NCBI RefSeq assembly: GCF_000526915.1
Contig: NZ_JAGZ01000018.1
Span: forward strand, 1-56,937
From: Mycobacterium genavense ATCC 51234
Lineage (GTDB): Bacteria > Actinomycetota > Actinomycetes > Mycobacteriales > Mycobacteriaceae
Direction of reading: 5' to 3'
DNA length: 56,937 nt
Part shown: piece after piece, positions 38,492 to 47,658 of the stretch
How positions within the stretch are numbered: position 1 is the stretch's first letter
How the letters are laid out: every line of letters begins with the position of its first letter
Notes under the pieces: model-generated
The model's database searches: none
What the model was told of the DNA's origin: nothing
Seen by the model: only the letters and a program-made list of their open reading frames with translations
Program-made: the position numbers and the translations under genes

Positions 38492-39862
38492 ATGGCTGCG
38501 CTGTCGGCAGTGGTGTTCACGCTGAGCGCCTGGCTGGGCCTGTATCTGGCGGCCCGCGATCCGCGCAAACCCGTCCTCGCGTTGGCGGCGATCGGGCTGT
38601 GCGGCTTTGCGCTGGTGGTCGCGTTGGATGCGATTCGGACCGCCGACCCCACCCACGCCCGGGTGCTGAGCCGCGACGAGGTCTACCTGACGGCGATCCC
38701 CGGCGTGGCGTGGTTCGCGGTGCTCGTCGAGCTGTCCCGGCCCAGTGACGGCTGGCGGTCGCGCGGCCGGGAACTGCTGCTGATTGCCGGGGTCGCCGCG
38801 CTGACCCTGCTCGGCGCGACGTTGGCCGGTAGCGTCGGTGGGCCGTTGCGGGTGGGCCACTGGCTGATGTTCGCGGTGACCTCGGTGTCCACCCTGGGCG
38901 CGATGGCGGTCGCGCTGCGGCGCCCCCGGCGCCCGCGGCCGGCCGTGGGCCTGGCCATCACCGCGACCCTGTTCTTCTCGCTGGGCAACGCCATCCTGAT
39001 CATCCCGCTGGGCCTGGTGCCTACCTGGCTTGCGCTGGCGTCGACCAGTTGCGATGTCCTCGGGCTCGGGGTCGCCGTCGCCCTGTGGGACGCGTTTGAC
39101 GAGGGACAGGCGCTGCGCGCCGACATGCTCCGCTCGTTCGCCGGTTCGGTGGCGGTGGCGGCGCTTTTCGGCGGCCAGGCGCTGATCGGGCTGGCGCTGA
39201 CCCGTGACGACTCCGCCGCGCAGACCACGCTGACCGTGCTGCTGTTCACCAGCCTGGCGATCGCGATCACCGTCCAGGTGCTCGCCGACCCGCTGGCCGG
39301 AGTGTTCGACCGGCTGGCGTTCTCGAAATCTCCTGCGTTGCGGGCAGATCGGGCCGCGCTGCGGCACACCGGAGCGGCGCTGCCGCTGCGCCAACAACAC
39401 CCGCTCGCCGACGTCGACGACGTCACGTTCGTCAGGCTGACCCGGCGCGCCCTGGGCCACTACGGCGACCTGAGCAAGCTGGTGGCGAGTCTGTTGACGG
39501 CGTTGCCGGTGATCGACGAGCGGCTGGCGGCCCGGGGCGCACCCGATCATCCCGTCGAGCGAGCCAGCGAGCTCAAAGCCGTCCTCGCCGAAGGTATTTC
39601 ACGGTTGAAACCGCGCGACGGCGGCGATTTCGGAACCACCGAAGAGTGGCGCTACTACAACTCGCTGTACTTCCCGTACGTGGTCGGGGTGCGCGCCTAC
39701 GCGCAGAACGCCACCGCCTCGGGCCTGGATCCGATCGCGCGGCAGGCCTGGCAGTGGTTCGTAACAAAGGTCCCTCAGCGTTCGCTGCACAACTGGCAGA
39801 ACGCCGCGGCCCGGCTGATCGCGGCCGATCTGCGCGGGCGTGTCACAGTCCCCAGCGATTAG
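38492..39862 (+). CDS. Multi-pass membrane protein with cytoplasmic C-terminal domain
   Basis: A 456-residue protein from ATG 38492. Eight to nine hydrophobic helices occupy residues 1-270 (clear ones near 4-20, 28-45, 70-85, 95-112, 120-140, 155-175, 180-200, 215-235, 245-262). The first seven resemble the 7TM sensor region of some actinobacterial histidine kinases, but no kinase motif follows. The soluble end (about 285-456) carries F-V-R-L-T-R-R-A-L-G-H-Y-G-D-L and E-E-W-R-Y-Y-N-S-L-Y-F. The function is unknown. It occupies the place where M. tuberculosis, as recalled, has PE_PGRS and PE genes. Confidence 0.75.
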   Translation: MAALSAVVFTLSAWLGLYLAARDPRKPVLALAAIGLCGFALVVALDAIRTADPTHARVLSRDEVYLTAIPGVAWFAVLVELSRPSDGWRSRGRELLLIAGVAALTLLGATLAGSVGGPLRVGHWLMFAVTSVSTLGAMAVALRRPRRPRPAVGLAITATLFFSLGNAILIIPLGLVPTWLALASTSCDVLGLGVAVALWDAFDEGQALRADMLRSFAGSVAVAALFGGQALIGLALTRDDSAAQTTLTVLLFTSLAIAITVQVLADPLAGVFDRLAFSKSPALRADRAALRHTGAALPLRQQHPLADVDDVTFVRLTRRALGHYGDLSKLVASLLTALPVIDERLAARGAPDHPVERASELKAVLAEGISRLKPRDGGDFGTTEEWRYYNSLYFPYVVGVRAYAQNATASGLDPIARQAWQWFVTKVPQRSLHNWQNAAARLIAADLRGRVTVPSD

Positions 39863-40026
39863 CCGGTGTCCCGGCGCCCTGCCGTATTTGTCCAGCCTTC
39901 GGCGTAATTCGGCTGACAACGCCGGTTGTAATGGCGACCTCGCCCATCTTCGGGTGGACTGGCAACGAATACCGGATGTGCGGCCGACCGGTCCGTACGT
40001 GTGATCCGAGTCTGCTAGGGGGACTT

Positions 40027-41115
40027 ATGCTTTCGCCGACCCATCCGTCCACCCAATTCGCACGCGCTCTCGAGGTCGTGCGACACCACCTCGGCCGGGT
40101 GCACCAGCGCATGGTTCCCCCGCAGGCCGCGATGATGGAAATGATCACGAATGCTTGGGCCGCGCAAGCGATTACGGCTGCGGCCGATCTCGGCATCGCC
40201 GATGCGCTGGCCAAGCAGCCGATGAACGCCGACGAGTTGGCCGAGGCGGTCGACGCGGATGCCGACACCATCAGTCGTCTGCTGCGGGCATTGATCTCGC
40301 GAGGGATCTTCCGTCGTCGCCGCGACGGCCGCTACGACCTGACCCCGCTGGCGGACACGCTGCGCAGTGACGGTAACGGGTCGCTGCGCGCGTTCGCCCG
40401 GTTCGTGGGATCGCCCCAGGATCGGGAGCATTGGAGCCACGTCACGGACTCGATCCGCACCGGCCGGGCCGTGGTTCCCGAACTGCGCGGCAAGCCTTGC
40501 TTCGAATACCTGGCCGAAGTGCCGGAGCTCGACGAGATCTTCAACGACGCCATGATCGACCTCTCCGAACTCGAAATCCCGCCCGTCATCGCCAGCTACG
40601 ACTTCAGCCGGTTCGGCACGATCGTCGACATCGCGGGTGGACACGGCCGGCTGCTGGCCGCGGTGTTGAATGCGACACCGCAAGCCCGGGGGATCCTGTT
40701 CGACCAGCCCCATGTGATTTCGGGCGCCTCGGCATTACTCGAGGAACAGGGCGTGGCGGACCGGGTCAAGCTGGTCGAAGGCTCCTTCTTCGAGTCCGTG
40801 GCCGACGGCGGCGACGCCTACCTTCTCAAGCACATCATCCACGACTGGCCCGACGACGAGGCGGTGCAGATTCTGCGCAACATCCGCAAGGCCGCCGGGG
40901 TCGGAAAGCACGTCTCGATCGTGGAGTTCGTCATTCCGCGCCACGACCGCAAATTCCCGGGCCACTGGCTGGATTTGGAGATGCACATCGCCGCCGGCGC
41001 CCGCGAGCGCACCGCCGGCCAGTACGGCCGGTTACTGAGCAGCGCGGGCTTCCGGCTGACCCGGGTGGTCGAAACCGCCTCGCCCATCAGCATCGTCGAA
41101 GCGGTCGCTGTTTAG
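40027..41115 (+). CDS. Plant-type (class II) O-methyltransferase
   Basis: A 362-residue SAM O-methyltransferase. An N-terminal winged-helix dimerisation domain (about 1-110: A-A-D-L-G-I-A-D-A-L, R-L-L-R-A-L) precedes the Rossmann domain with motif I V-D-I-A-G-G-H-G-R-L-L. The late K-H-I-I-H-D-W-P-D-D-E-A holds the catalytic-base His. The family methylates phenols, hydroxyls of polyketides or similar. ATG 40027 has AGGGGGA seven bases before. A second, closely similar copy follows 32 bases downstream. The substrate is unknown; no biosynthetic cluster is visible. Confidence 0.9.
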   Translation: MLSPTHPSTQFARALEVVRHHLGRVHQRMVPPQAAMMEMITNAWAAQAITAAADLGIADALAKQPMNADELAEAVDADADTISRLLRALISRGIFRRRRDGRYDLTPLADTLRSDGNGSLRAFARFVGSPQDREHWSHVTDSIRTGRAVVPELRGKPCFEYLAEVPELDEIFNDAMIDLSELEIPPVIASYDFSRFGTIVDIAGGHGRLLAAVLNATPQARGILFDQPHVISGASALLEEQGVADRVKLVEGSFFESVADGGDAYLLKHIIHDWPDDEAVQILRNIRKAAGVGKHVSIVEFVIPRHDRKFPGHWLDLEMHIAAGARERTAGQYGRLLSSAGFRLTRVVETASPISIVEAVAV

Positions 41116-41147
41116 TGCGCGCCGACCTCAAATACCAAGGAGCAGTT

Positions 41148-42237
41148 TTGATTTCACCAAAGATCCCGGATGGCCAAATCTCTCGTGTCGTCGGGGCCGT
41201 TCGGCACCACCTCGGACAGCTGCACCAGCGGATGGTTCCGCCGTCCATGGCGATGTTCGAATTGATCTCGAAAGCGTGGGCGGCACAAGCGATTACCGCC
41301 GCCGCCGATCTCGGTGTAGCCGACGTGCTGACCAAGAAGCCGTTGTCCGCCACGGAGTTGGCCCAGGCGGTGGACGCGGATGCCGACGCCGTCCGGCCGC
41401 CTGATGCAAGCCTTGGTCGGGTGCGGCGTGTTCCGTCAACTGCGGGACGGGCGCTACGCCCTCAACCCGATCGGGGCGACGCTGCGCACCGACAGCGAGG
41501 TCTCCTTGCGCAGCGCGGCTCGATTCGTCGGGCCACCGCAGCATCGGGAGCACTGGAGCCACCTCACCACCGCCATCCGCACCGGTCAGGCCGTGGTCGC
41601 GCAACTGCGTGGGAAACCGATCTTCGAGTACCTGGCCGAAGAAAAGGACTACGACGAGGTTTTCAACAAGGCCATGACCAGTGGGTCGACGCTGGCAATC
41701 GGGCCGGTCGTCGCGGGCTACGATTTCGCCTGTTTCGCCACGATTGTCGACGTCGCCGGCGGGCACGGTCGATTGTTGGCCGCGATCCTGAAGGCCACGC
41801 CGCAGGCCCGCGGGATTCTGTTCGACCAGCCCCACGTCGTCGCGGACGCACTGACCCTGCTCAAGCAACATCGGGTGGCCGACCGGGTCCGGGTGGTCGA
41901 GGGGTCGTTCTTCGAGGAGATCACCTCGGGCGGTGACGCATACGTCCTCAAACACATCGTGCACGAGTGGTCCGACGACAAGGCGCTGCAGATCCTGCGC
42001 AACGTGCGCAAGGCGGCCTGAGCCGGCAAGCATGTGCTGCTCGTCGAACAACTGCTGCCCGAGCACGATCGTGATTTCGTGGGCAACCTGCTCGACCTGG
42101 AAGTGCTCGTCGAATTCGACGGCTGCGAGCGCACGGCCGCGGGCTACGCCGAACTGCTGGACCGCGCCGGATTCCGGATGACGCGGGTGGTGGATTCGGC
42201 CTCGCCGTACAGCGTCGTCGAGGCGATCGCCGTGTGA
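41148..42237 (+). pseudogene. Second plant-type O-methyltransferase, frameshift plus nonsense
   Basis: The start is TTG 41148 with AGGAG five bases upstream. It is a paralogue of the previous gene (shared H-H-L-G-x-x-H-Q-R-M-V-P-P and A-I-T-A-A-A-D-L-G). One extra C near 41393 breaks the frame after D-A-D-A-V. The next frame reads G-R-L-M-Q-A-L-V-G-C-G and continues to a TGA at 42019-42021, where A-A-G-A-G-K-H-V would need GGA. Behind it the frame is open to 42237 (S-P-Y-S-V-V-E-A-I-A-V). With both repaired the length is 362 residues, identical to the intact copy. A duplicated gene in decay. Confidence 0.92.
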
Positions 42238-42395
42238 CGATTCGACGTCGACCGCCTGTCGCGGGAATACGCGCACGAAATCCCCGGTCATAACTGCCGT
42301 GGCAGGACTTGGCAGCGCCACGCGTCGAGATGGCAGTGCTCCGGCGGCACGCTCAAACCAGTTCGACACAAACCGCCGTCACGAGGAGTAATCAC

Positions 42396-42773
42396 ATGTC
42401 CGCTGTTACCGGCTTGCCGGCCAGGCCCCTGTACGACGCGACTGACTCGTTATTGCGTTTCGCCATGCGTGCAGATGCGACACTGACGGGGCTGTGCGGC
42501 CTGGCCGTCGCCTTCGCCGCCGAGCTGCTCGTGTCGCTGACCGGCTTGAGTGCCGACGTGGAATACGCCCTGGGCGCCTTCTTCGTGCTCTACGGGCTGG
42601 CGGTCTACAGCCTGACGGGGCTGCCGGACTTGCGCAGTGTCGGCATCGGTGTCGTGGTGGCCAACATCGTCTTGACGCTGTGCGCCCTGGTCGCCGTCGA
42701 GGCGGTGTCCATGACCCCGATCGGAGTGGCCGCGGCGCTGGCCGCCGGCGTCCTCACCGCCGTCTTTGGCTAG
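42396..42773 (+). CDS. Small four-helix membrane protein, probably shortened by a late stop
   Basis: A 125-residue protein with four hydrophobic helices (about 27-45, 55-75, 82-98, 105-122). ATG 42396 has GAGGAG seven bases upstream. It ends F-G then TAG at 42771. The same frame stays open for eleven more codons (L-Q-Y-L-G-V-R-R-L-P-A) to a TAG at 42807-42809. A TGG to TAG change would explain this, and the basic tail L-G-V-R-R-L looks like a natural C-terminus. Loss of 12 residues after the last helix may or may not destroy function. Family not recognised. Confidence 0.72.
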   Translation: MSAVTGLPARPLYDATDSLLRFAMRADATLTGLCGLAVAFAAELLVSLTGLSADVEYALGAFFVLYGLAVYSLTGLPDLRSVGIGVVVANIVLTLCALVAVEAVSMTPIGVAAALAAGVLTAVFG

Positions 42774-42890
42774 CTGCAATACCTGGGAGTGCGTCGATTG
42801 CCCGCGTAGCACTCCCGTCCCCCGATGCGGGGCGCCCCGGGGCTACCTCAGTGCTCCGGCGAGCGCCCCGCCTCGGCCTTTGGCGGTGCG

Positions 42891-43829
42891 TCACAGCTTG
42901 CGCAGCCGCAACCGGTTGATGGAGTGGTCGGCGTCCTTGCGCAGCACCAGGGTGGCGCGGGGACGGGTGGGCAAAATGTTCTCCACCAGATTCGGCCGGT
43001 TGATCGAGCGCCAGATCTCGCGGGCGGCGGCGACCGCCTTGGTGTCGTTGAGGGCCGAGTAGTCGTGGAAGTGCGATGCCGGGTCGGCGAAGGCGGTGCT
43101 GCGCATCGCGAGGAACCGGGAGATGTACCACTGCTCGATGTTTTCGATCCGGGCGTCCACATACAGCGAGAAGTCGAACAGGTCCGACACCATCAGGGTC
43201 GGACCGGTTTGCAGCACGTTGAGGCCCTCCAGGATCAGGATGTCCGGATGGCGGACCACGTGTTTGGCCCCGGGGATGATGTCGTAGCGCAGGTGCGAGT
43301 ACACCGGCGCACACACGTAGTCGGAACCCGATTTGACCGACGTGACGAATCGCATCAGCGCCCGGCGGTTGTAGCTTTCCGGAAAGCCTTTGCGGTGCAT
43401 CAGGTTTCGCCGGTCCAGCTCGGCGTTCGGATAGAGGAAGCCGTCGGTGGTCACCAGGTCCACCCGCGGGTGGTGATCCCAGCGCGCCAGCAACGCCTGC
43501 AGCACGCGGGCCGTGGTCGACTTTCCCACCGCCACGCTGCCGGCCACACCGATGATGAACGGCACCGGCCGGTCCGGATTCTGCTGCGGCTCACCGAGGA
43601 ATTCCGCAGTGGCAGCGAACAATCGCTGCCGGGCGGCGACCTGAAGGTGGATGAGCCGGGCCAGCGGCAGATACACCTCTTCGACCTCGAGTAGGTCGAT
43701 CTGCTCGCCGAGACCACGCAGACCGACAAGCTCCTCTTCAGTGAGGGCCAGCGGCGTCGACATGCGCAACGCGCGCCACTGCTTTCGGTCGAACTCCACG
43801 TAAGGGCTCGGCTCGCTCAGCCGGGGCAT
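42891..43829 (-). CDS. coaA: Pantothenate kinase, type I
   Basis: A 312-residue kinase from ATG 43829, equal to mycobacterial CoaA. The P-loop is G-S-V-A-V-G-K-S (97-104), with further motifs F-L-Y-P-N-A, R-K-G-F-P-E-S-Y and H-Y-I-I-P-like Y-D-I-I-P-G. It catalyses the first step of coenzyme A synthesis. It is essential in M. tuberculosis and intact here. Divergent from glyA with a short intergenic region; longer upstream frames overlap glyA's leader and are not used. Confidence 0.95.
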   Translation of the reverse strand: MPRLSEPSPYVEFDRKQWRALRMSTPLALTEEELVGLRGLGEQIDLLEVEEVYLPLARLIHLQVAARQRLFAATAEFLGEPQQNPDRPVPFIIGVAGSVAVGKSTTARVLQALLARWDHHPRVDLVTTDGFLYPNAELDRRNLMHRKGFPESYNRRALMRFVTSVKSGSDYVCAPVYSHLRYDIIPGAKHVVRHPDILILEGLNVLQTGPTLMVSDLFDFSLYVDARIENIEQWYISRFLAMRSTAFADPASHFHDYSALNDTKAVAAAREIWRSINRPNLVENILPTRPRATLVLRKDADHSINRLRLRKL

Positions 43830-43906
43830 AGTGCCAGTGTGGCAGGGACGATCGCGCGCTAGACGGCTGGGCTGGGTAAAGGCGCACCTGGAATAGACTG
43901 GCGGCC

Positions 43907-45226
43907 GTGACTGCCGCACCTGATGCCCGCGTGACCGCCTCCGTGATGTCTGCCCCGCTCGCCGAAGTCGACCCGGATATCGCCGAGCTGCTCGGCAAGG
44001 AGCTCGGCCGCCAGCGCGACACGCTCGAGATGATCGCGTCGGAGAACTTCGTGCCGCGCTCGGTGCTGCAGGCCCAGGGCAGCGTGCTCACCAACAAGTA
44101 CGCCGAGGGGCTGCCCGGTCGGCGCTACTACGGCGGTTGCGAGCACGTCGACGTCGTGGAGAACATCGCCCGCGACCGCGCCAAGGCGCTGTTCGGCGCC
44201 GACTTCGCCAACGTGCAACCGCACTCCGGCGCTCAGGCCAACGCCGCGGTGCTGCACGCCCTGATGTCGCCGGGGGAGCGGTTGCTGGGTCTGGACCTGG
44301 CCAACGGCGGGCACCTGACGCACGGCATGAAGCTGAACTTTTCCGGCAAGCTCTACGAGAACGGCTTCTACGGCGTCGACCCGGTGACGCATCTGGTCGA
44401 CATGGACGCGGTGCGTGCCCAGGCGCTGGAATTCCGGCCGAAGGTGATCATCGCCGGCTGGTCGGCCTACCCGCGCATTCTCGACTTCGCGGCGTTCCGG
44501 TCCATCGCCGACGAAATCGACGCCAAGTTCTGGGTCGACATGGCCCACTTCGCGGGCCTGGTCGCAGTCGGTTTGCACCCGTCGCCGGTGCCGCACGCCG
44601 ACGTCGTGTCGACCACCATTCACAAGACGCTCGGTGGTGGCCGCTCCGGAATGATCATCGGTAAGCAGGAGTACGCGAAAGCCATCAACTCGGCGGTGTT
44701 CCCCGGTCAGCAGGGCGGCCCGCTGATGCACGTGATCGCGGGCAAGGCCGTTGCGCTCAAGATCGCCGGCACCCCCGAATTCGCCGAGCGCCAGCAGCGC
44801 ACGCTGTCCGGGGCCCGGATCCTCGCCGACCGGCTGCTGGCCGCCGACGTCGCCAAGGCCGGCGTTTCGGTGGTCAGCGGCGGGACCGACGTCCACCTGG
44901 TGCTGGTCGACCTGCGTAACTCCCCGCTCGACGGCCAGGCCGCCGAGGACCTCCTGCACGAGGTCGGCATCACGGTCAACCGCAACGCCGTACCCAACGA
45001 CCCGCGGCCGCCGATGGTCACGTCGGGTCTGCGGATCGGGACGCCCGCGCTGGCGACCCGGGGCTTCGGCGACGCCGAGTTCACCGAGGTTGCCGACGTC
45101 ATCGCCACGGCGCTGGCGGCCGGCACCTCCGCCGACATTGCCGCCCTGCGTGACCGGGTCACCCGGCTGGCCAGGGAATTCCCGCTGTACGACGGGCTCG
45201 AGGACTGGGCACTGGTCGGCCGTTAG
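43907..45226 (+). CDS. glyA: Serine hydroxymethyltransferase
   Basis: A 439-residue enzyme from GTG 43907; ATG 43946 (M-S-A-P-L, the start used in M. tuberculosis GlyA1) gives 426. Neither has a strong ribosome site. Motifs: I-A-S-E-N-F, G-L-P-G-R-R-Y-Y-G-G, D-M-A-H-F-A-G-L and the PLP lysine in H-K-T-L-G-G-G-R-S-G (Lys240 or Lys227). It interconverts serine and glycine and feeds one-carbon units to folate. Intact. Confidence 0.95.
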   Translation: MTAAPDARVTASVMSAPLAEVDPDIAELLGKELGRQRDTLEMIASENFVPRSVLQAQGSVLTNKYAEGLPGRRYYGGCEHVDVVENIARDRAKALFGADFANVQPHSGAQANAAVLHALMSPGERLLGLDLANGGHLTHGMKLNFSGKLYENGFYGVDPVTHLVDMDAVRAQALEFRPKVIIAGWSAYPRILDFAAFRSIADEIDAKFWVDMAHFAGLVAVGLHPSPVPHADVVSTTIHKTLGGGRSGMIIGKQEYAKAINSAVFPGQQGGPLMHVIAGKAVALKIAGTPEFAERQQRTLSGARILADRLLAADVAKAGVSVVSGGTDVHLVLVDLRNSPLDGQAAEDLLHEVGITVNRNAVPNDPRPPMVTSGLRIGTPALATRGFGDAEFTEVADVIATALAAGTSADIAALRDRVTRLAREFPLYDGLEDWALVGR

Positions 45227-45295
45227 GGTCACGAAATGGCCGCGACACGCGCGGCCCGTTTTATTGAACCTGTGTCTATCGGTTACAGTAACCGC

Positions 45296-46123
45296 ATGGC
45301 ACAGAAACCTGTCGCTAATGCGCTGACCCTGGAACTCGAACCGGTCGTTGAGGCGGAGATGGACCGCCACCTGTCCACCGACGACATTTGGTTTGCTCAC
45401 GACTACGTGCCGTTCGACCGCGGGGAGAACTATGCCTTCCTCGGTGGACGCGACTGGGACCCGTCCAGCATGACGCTGCCGCGGGCTTTCACCGACGCCT
45501 GCGAGATCCTGCTGCTGCTCAAGGACGACCTGGCCGCTCATCACCGCGAACTCGTCGAGCACTTCATTCTCGAGGACTGGTGGGGCCGCTGGTTGGGCCG
45601 CTGGACCGCGGAGGAGCATCTGCACGCCATCGCGTTGCGCGAGTACCTGGTGGTGACCCGCGAGGTCGACCCCACCGCCAACGAGCAGGCCCGCATCGAG
45701 TACGTGATGCAGGGCTACCGCGCCGACCACTACAGCCAGGTGGAAACCCTGGTGTACATGGCGTTGACCGAGCGCACCCATGCCGTGTTCTGCCGCAACC
45801 TGGCCGCCCAGCTCGAGGAGCCGATCTTGGCTGGGCTCATCGACCGGATCGCCCGCGACGAGGTGCGCCACGAACTGCTGTTCTCCAATCTCGTCGCGCA
45901 CTGCCTGAAGGTCACCCGCGAGGAGACCATCGCCGCGATCGCCAAGCGCGCGGCCGAACTGCAGGTCGTCGGTGCGGACATCCGCGCGTATCAGGACAAG
46001 GTGCAAAACGTCGCCGCCGCCGGGATTTTCGGGCCCGCCGAGCTGCGCCAGGCGATCGCCGACCGCATCACCGACTGGGGCGTCGCCGACGAGCCCGCGC
46101 TGCGGCAGTTCGTCAGCGGCTAG
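45296..46123 (+). CDS. desA2: Acyl-ACP desaturase-like protein DesA2
   Basis: A 275-residue di-iron protein from ATG 45296, the length of M. tuberculosis DesA2. Iron-binding pairs E107-x-x-H110 (A-E-E-H-L-H) and E189-x-x-H192 (D-E-V-R-H-E) are present, together with L-L-K-D-D-L-A-A-H-H and Y-M-A-L-T-E-R-T-H. It belongs to the soluble stearoyl-ACP desaturase family and is tied to mycolic acid precursor desaturation. Upstream in-frame extension to 45236 is not needed. Intact. Confidence 0.94.
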   Translation: MAQKPVANALTLELEPVVEAEMDRHLSTDDIWFAHDYVPFDRGENYAFLGGRDWDPSSMTLPRAFTDACEILLLLKDDLAAHHRELVEHFILEDWWGRWLGRWTAEEHLHAIALREYLVVTREVDPTANEQARIEYVMQGYRADHYSQVETLVYMALTERTHAVFCRNLAAQLEEPILAGLIDRIARDEVRHELLFSNLVAHCLKVTREETIAAIAKRAAELQVVGADIRAYQDKVQNVAAAGIFGPAELRQAIADRITDWGVADEPALRQFVSG

Positions 46124-46204
46124 CTTTCGCATGGTCAGCGTCACACCCCGGCGCCGGCGCGTCTGCGCTGCTGCGAAGCGGCGACGAGAGTAGCGTCGTC
46201 CTCG

Positions 46205-46348
46205 ATGGTCAGCGTCAAGCTCTGCTGCCAGGGCGGCACCTCCCGTCAGATCAACGGAAGGACCGGCCCCGGTCCTGGTGTCGCAGTTCCCGCCGACATG
46301 CCTGTGCGGGTCCGCGCGGGCTCATCCCGCTCGAGGAGCGCTACGTGA
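46205..46348 (+). CDS. Possible PhoAT-like small ORF overlapping phoH2
   Basis: ATG 46205 opens a 47-codon frame (M-V-S-V-K-L-C-C-Q-G-G) whose TGA overlaps the GTG start of phoH2 (GTGA). In M. tuberculosis and M. smegmatis, phoH2 is preceded by an overlapping antitoxin-like gene, phoAT, so position and overlap agree. The weak ribosome site, Arg-rich tail and lack of a recognisable antitoxin motif leave it uncertain. A 13-base duplicate of its start (ATGGTCAGCGTCA) occurs at 46131, where it opens only 20 codons. Confidence 0.4.
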   Translation: MVSVKLCCQGGTSRQINGRTGPGPGVAVPADMPVRVRAGSSRSRSAT

Positions 46349-47646
46349 CCGAAATCCGGACCTACGTGATCGACACTTCCGTGCTGCTGTCCGACCCGTG
46401 GGCATGTAGTCGGTTCGCCGAACACGAGGTGGTGGTCCCGCTGGTGGTGATCAGCGAACTGGAGGCTAAACGCCACCACTACGAGCTGGGATGGTTCGCC
46501 CGACAGTCGCTGCGCTTGTTCGACGATCTGCGACTCGAGCACGGTCGCTTGGATCAGCCCATTCCCGTTGGGACACAAGGCGGTACGCTGCACGTCGAGC
46601 TCAATCACGCCGACCCGGCCGTGCTGCCGGCCGGCTTCCGAACCGACAGCAACGATTCCCGGATCCTGAGCTGCGCGGCCAACCTCGCCGCCGAAGGCAA
46701 GCGGGTTACGTTGGTCAGCAAGGACATTCCGCTGCGCGTCAAGGCCGCCGCGGTAGGCCTGGCCGCCGACGAGTACCACGCGCAGGACGTGGTGGCCTCC
46801 GGCTGGTCGGGGATGCGAGAGATCGAGACCGCTTCCGAGGACATCGACGCGCTGTTCGCCGACGGCGAGATCGATCTGGTCGAGGCGCGAGATCTGCCGT
46901 GCCACACCGGTATTCGGCTGCTGGGCGGCAGCTCGCATGCGCTCGGCCGGGTCAATGCGGACAAGCGCGTGCAACTGGTTCGCGGCGACCGCGAAGTGTT
47001 CGGGCTACGTGGGCGCTCCGCCGAGCAGCGCGTGGCGCTCGACCTGCTGCTCGACGAGTCGGTGGGCATCGTGAGCCTCGGCGGCAAGGCCGGCACCGGC
47101 AAGTCGGCGCTGGCGCTGTGCGCGGGTCTCGAGGCGGTGCTGGAACGGCGGACCCAGCGCAAAGTCGTGGTGTTCCGCCCGCTGTATGCCGTCGGCGGTC
47201 AGGAGCTGGGCTACCTGCCCGGGAGTGAGAGCGAAAAGATGGGCCCCTGGGCGCAGGCGGTCTTCGACACCCTGGAAGGGCTGGCCAGCCCGGTCGTGCT
47301 GGAGGAAGTGCTGTCGCGCGGCATGCTCGAAGTGCTGCCGCTGACCCACATTCGCGGGCGCTCGCTGCACGACTCGTTCGTGATCGTCGACGAGGCGCAG
47401 TCGCTGGAGCGCAACGTGTTGCTCACCGTGCTGTCGCGGCTGGGCACCGGATCGCGGGTGGTGCTCACCCACGACATCGCCCAGCGCGACAACCTGCGGG
47501 TGGGCCGGCACGACGGCGTCGCAGCCGTGATCGAAAAGCTCAAGGGTCACCCGCTGTTCGCCCACATCACGCTGCTGCGCAGCGAGCGCTCGCCGATCGC
47601 CGCGCTGGTCACCGAGATGCTCGAGGAAATCGCCGGCCCGCACTGA
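46345..47646 (+). CDS. phoH2: PhoH2, PIN domain fused to PhoH ATPase
   Basis: A 433-residue protein from GTG 46345, with GAGGAG six bases upstream. The N-terminal PIN RNase domain (about 4-130) has the acidic centre V-I-D-T-S-V-L-L and D-S-N-D-S-R-I-L. The C-terminal PhoH RNA helicase-like ATPase has Walker A G-G-K-A-G-T-G-K-S (Lys253) and Walker B F-V-I-V-D-E-A-Q. The M. tuberculosis protein is described as an RNA helicase/RNase and as part of a toxin-antitoxin-like pair. Intact. A 59-bp repeat follows 12 bases after the stop. Confidence 0.95.
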   Translation: MTEIRTYVIDTSVLLSDPWACSRFAEHEVVVPLVVISELEAKRHHYELGWFARQSLRLFDDLRLEHGRLDQPIPVGTQGGTLHVELNHADPAVLPAGFRTDSNDSRILSCAANLAAEGKRVTLVSKDIPLRVKAAAVGLAADEYHAQDVVASGWSGMREIETASEDIDALFADGEIDLVEARDLPCHTGIRLLGGSSHALGRVNADKRVQLVRGDREVFGLRGRSAEQRVALDLLLDESVGIVSLGGKAGTGKSALALCAGLEAVLERRTQRKVVVFRPLYAVGGQELGYLPGSESEKMGPWAQAVFDTLEGLASPVVLEEVLSRGMLEVLPLTHIRGRSLHDSFVIVDEAQSLERNVLLTVLSRLGTGSRVVLTHDIAQRDNLRVGRHDGVAAVIEKLKGHPLFAHITLLRSERSPIAALVTEMLEEIAGPH

Positions 47647-47658
47647 TGGTGGTTGGCC

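Noticed and set aside
43830..43906. Riboswitch upstream of glyA
   Set aside because: The coaA-glyA gap is only 77 bases and holds no recognisable glycine-riboswitch structure.
43859..46144. 761-codon minus-strand frame
   Set aside because: Antisense to glyA and desA2, which have clear family matches.
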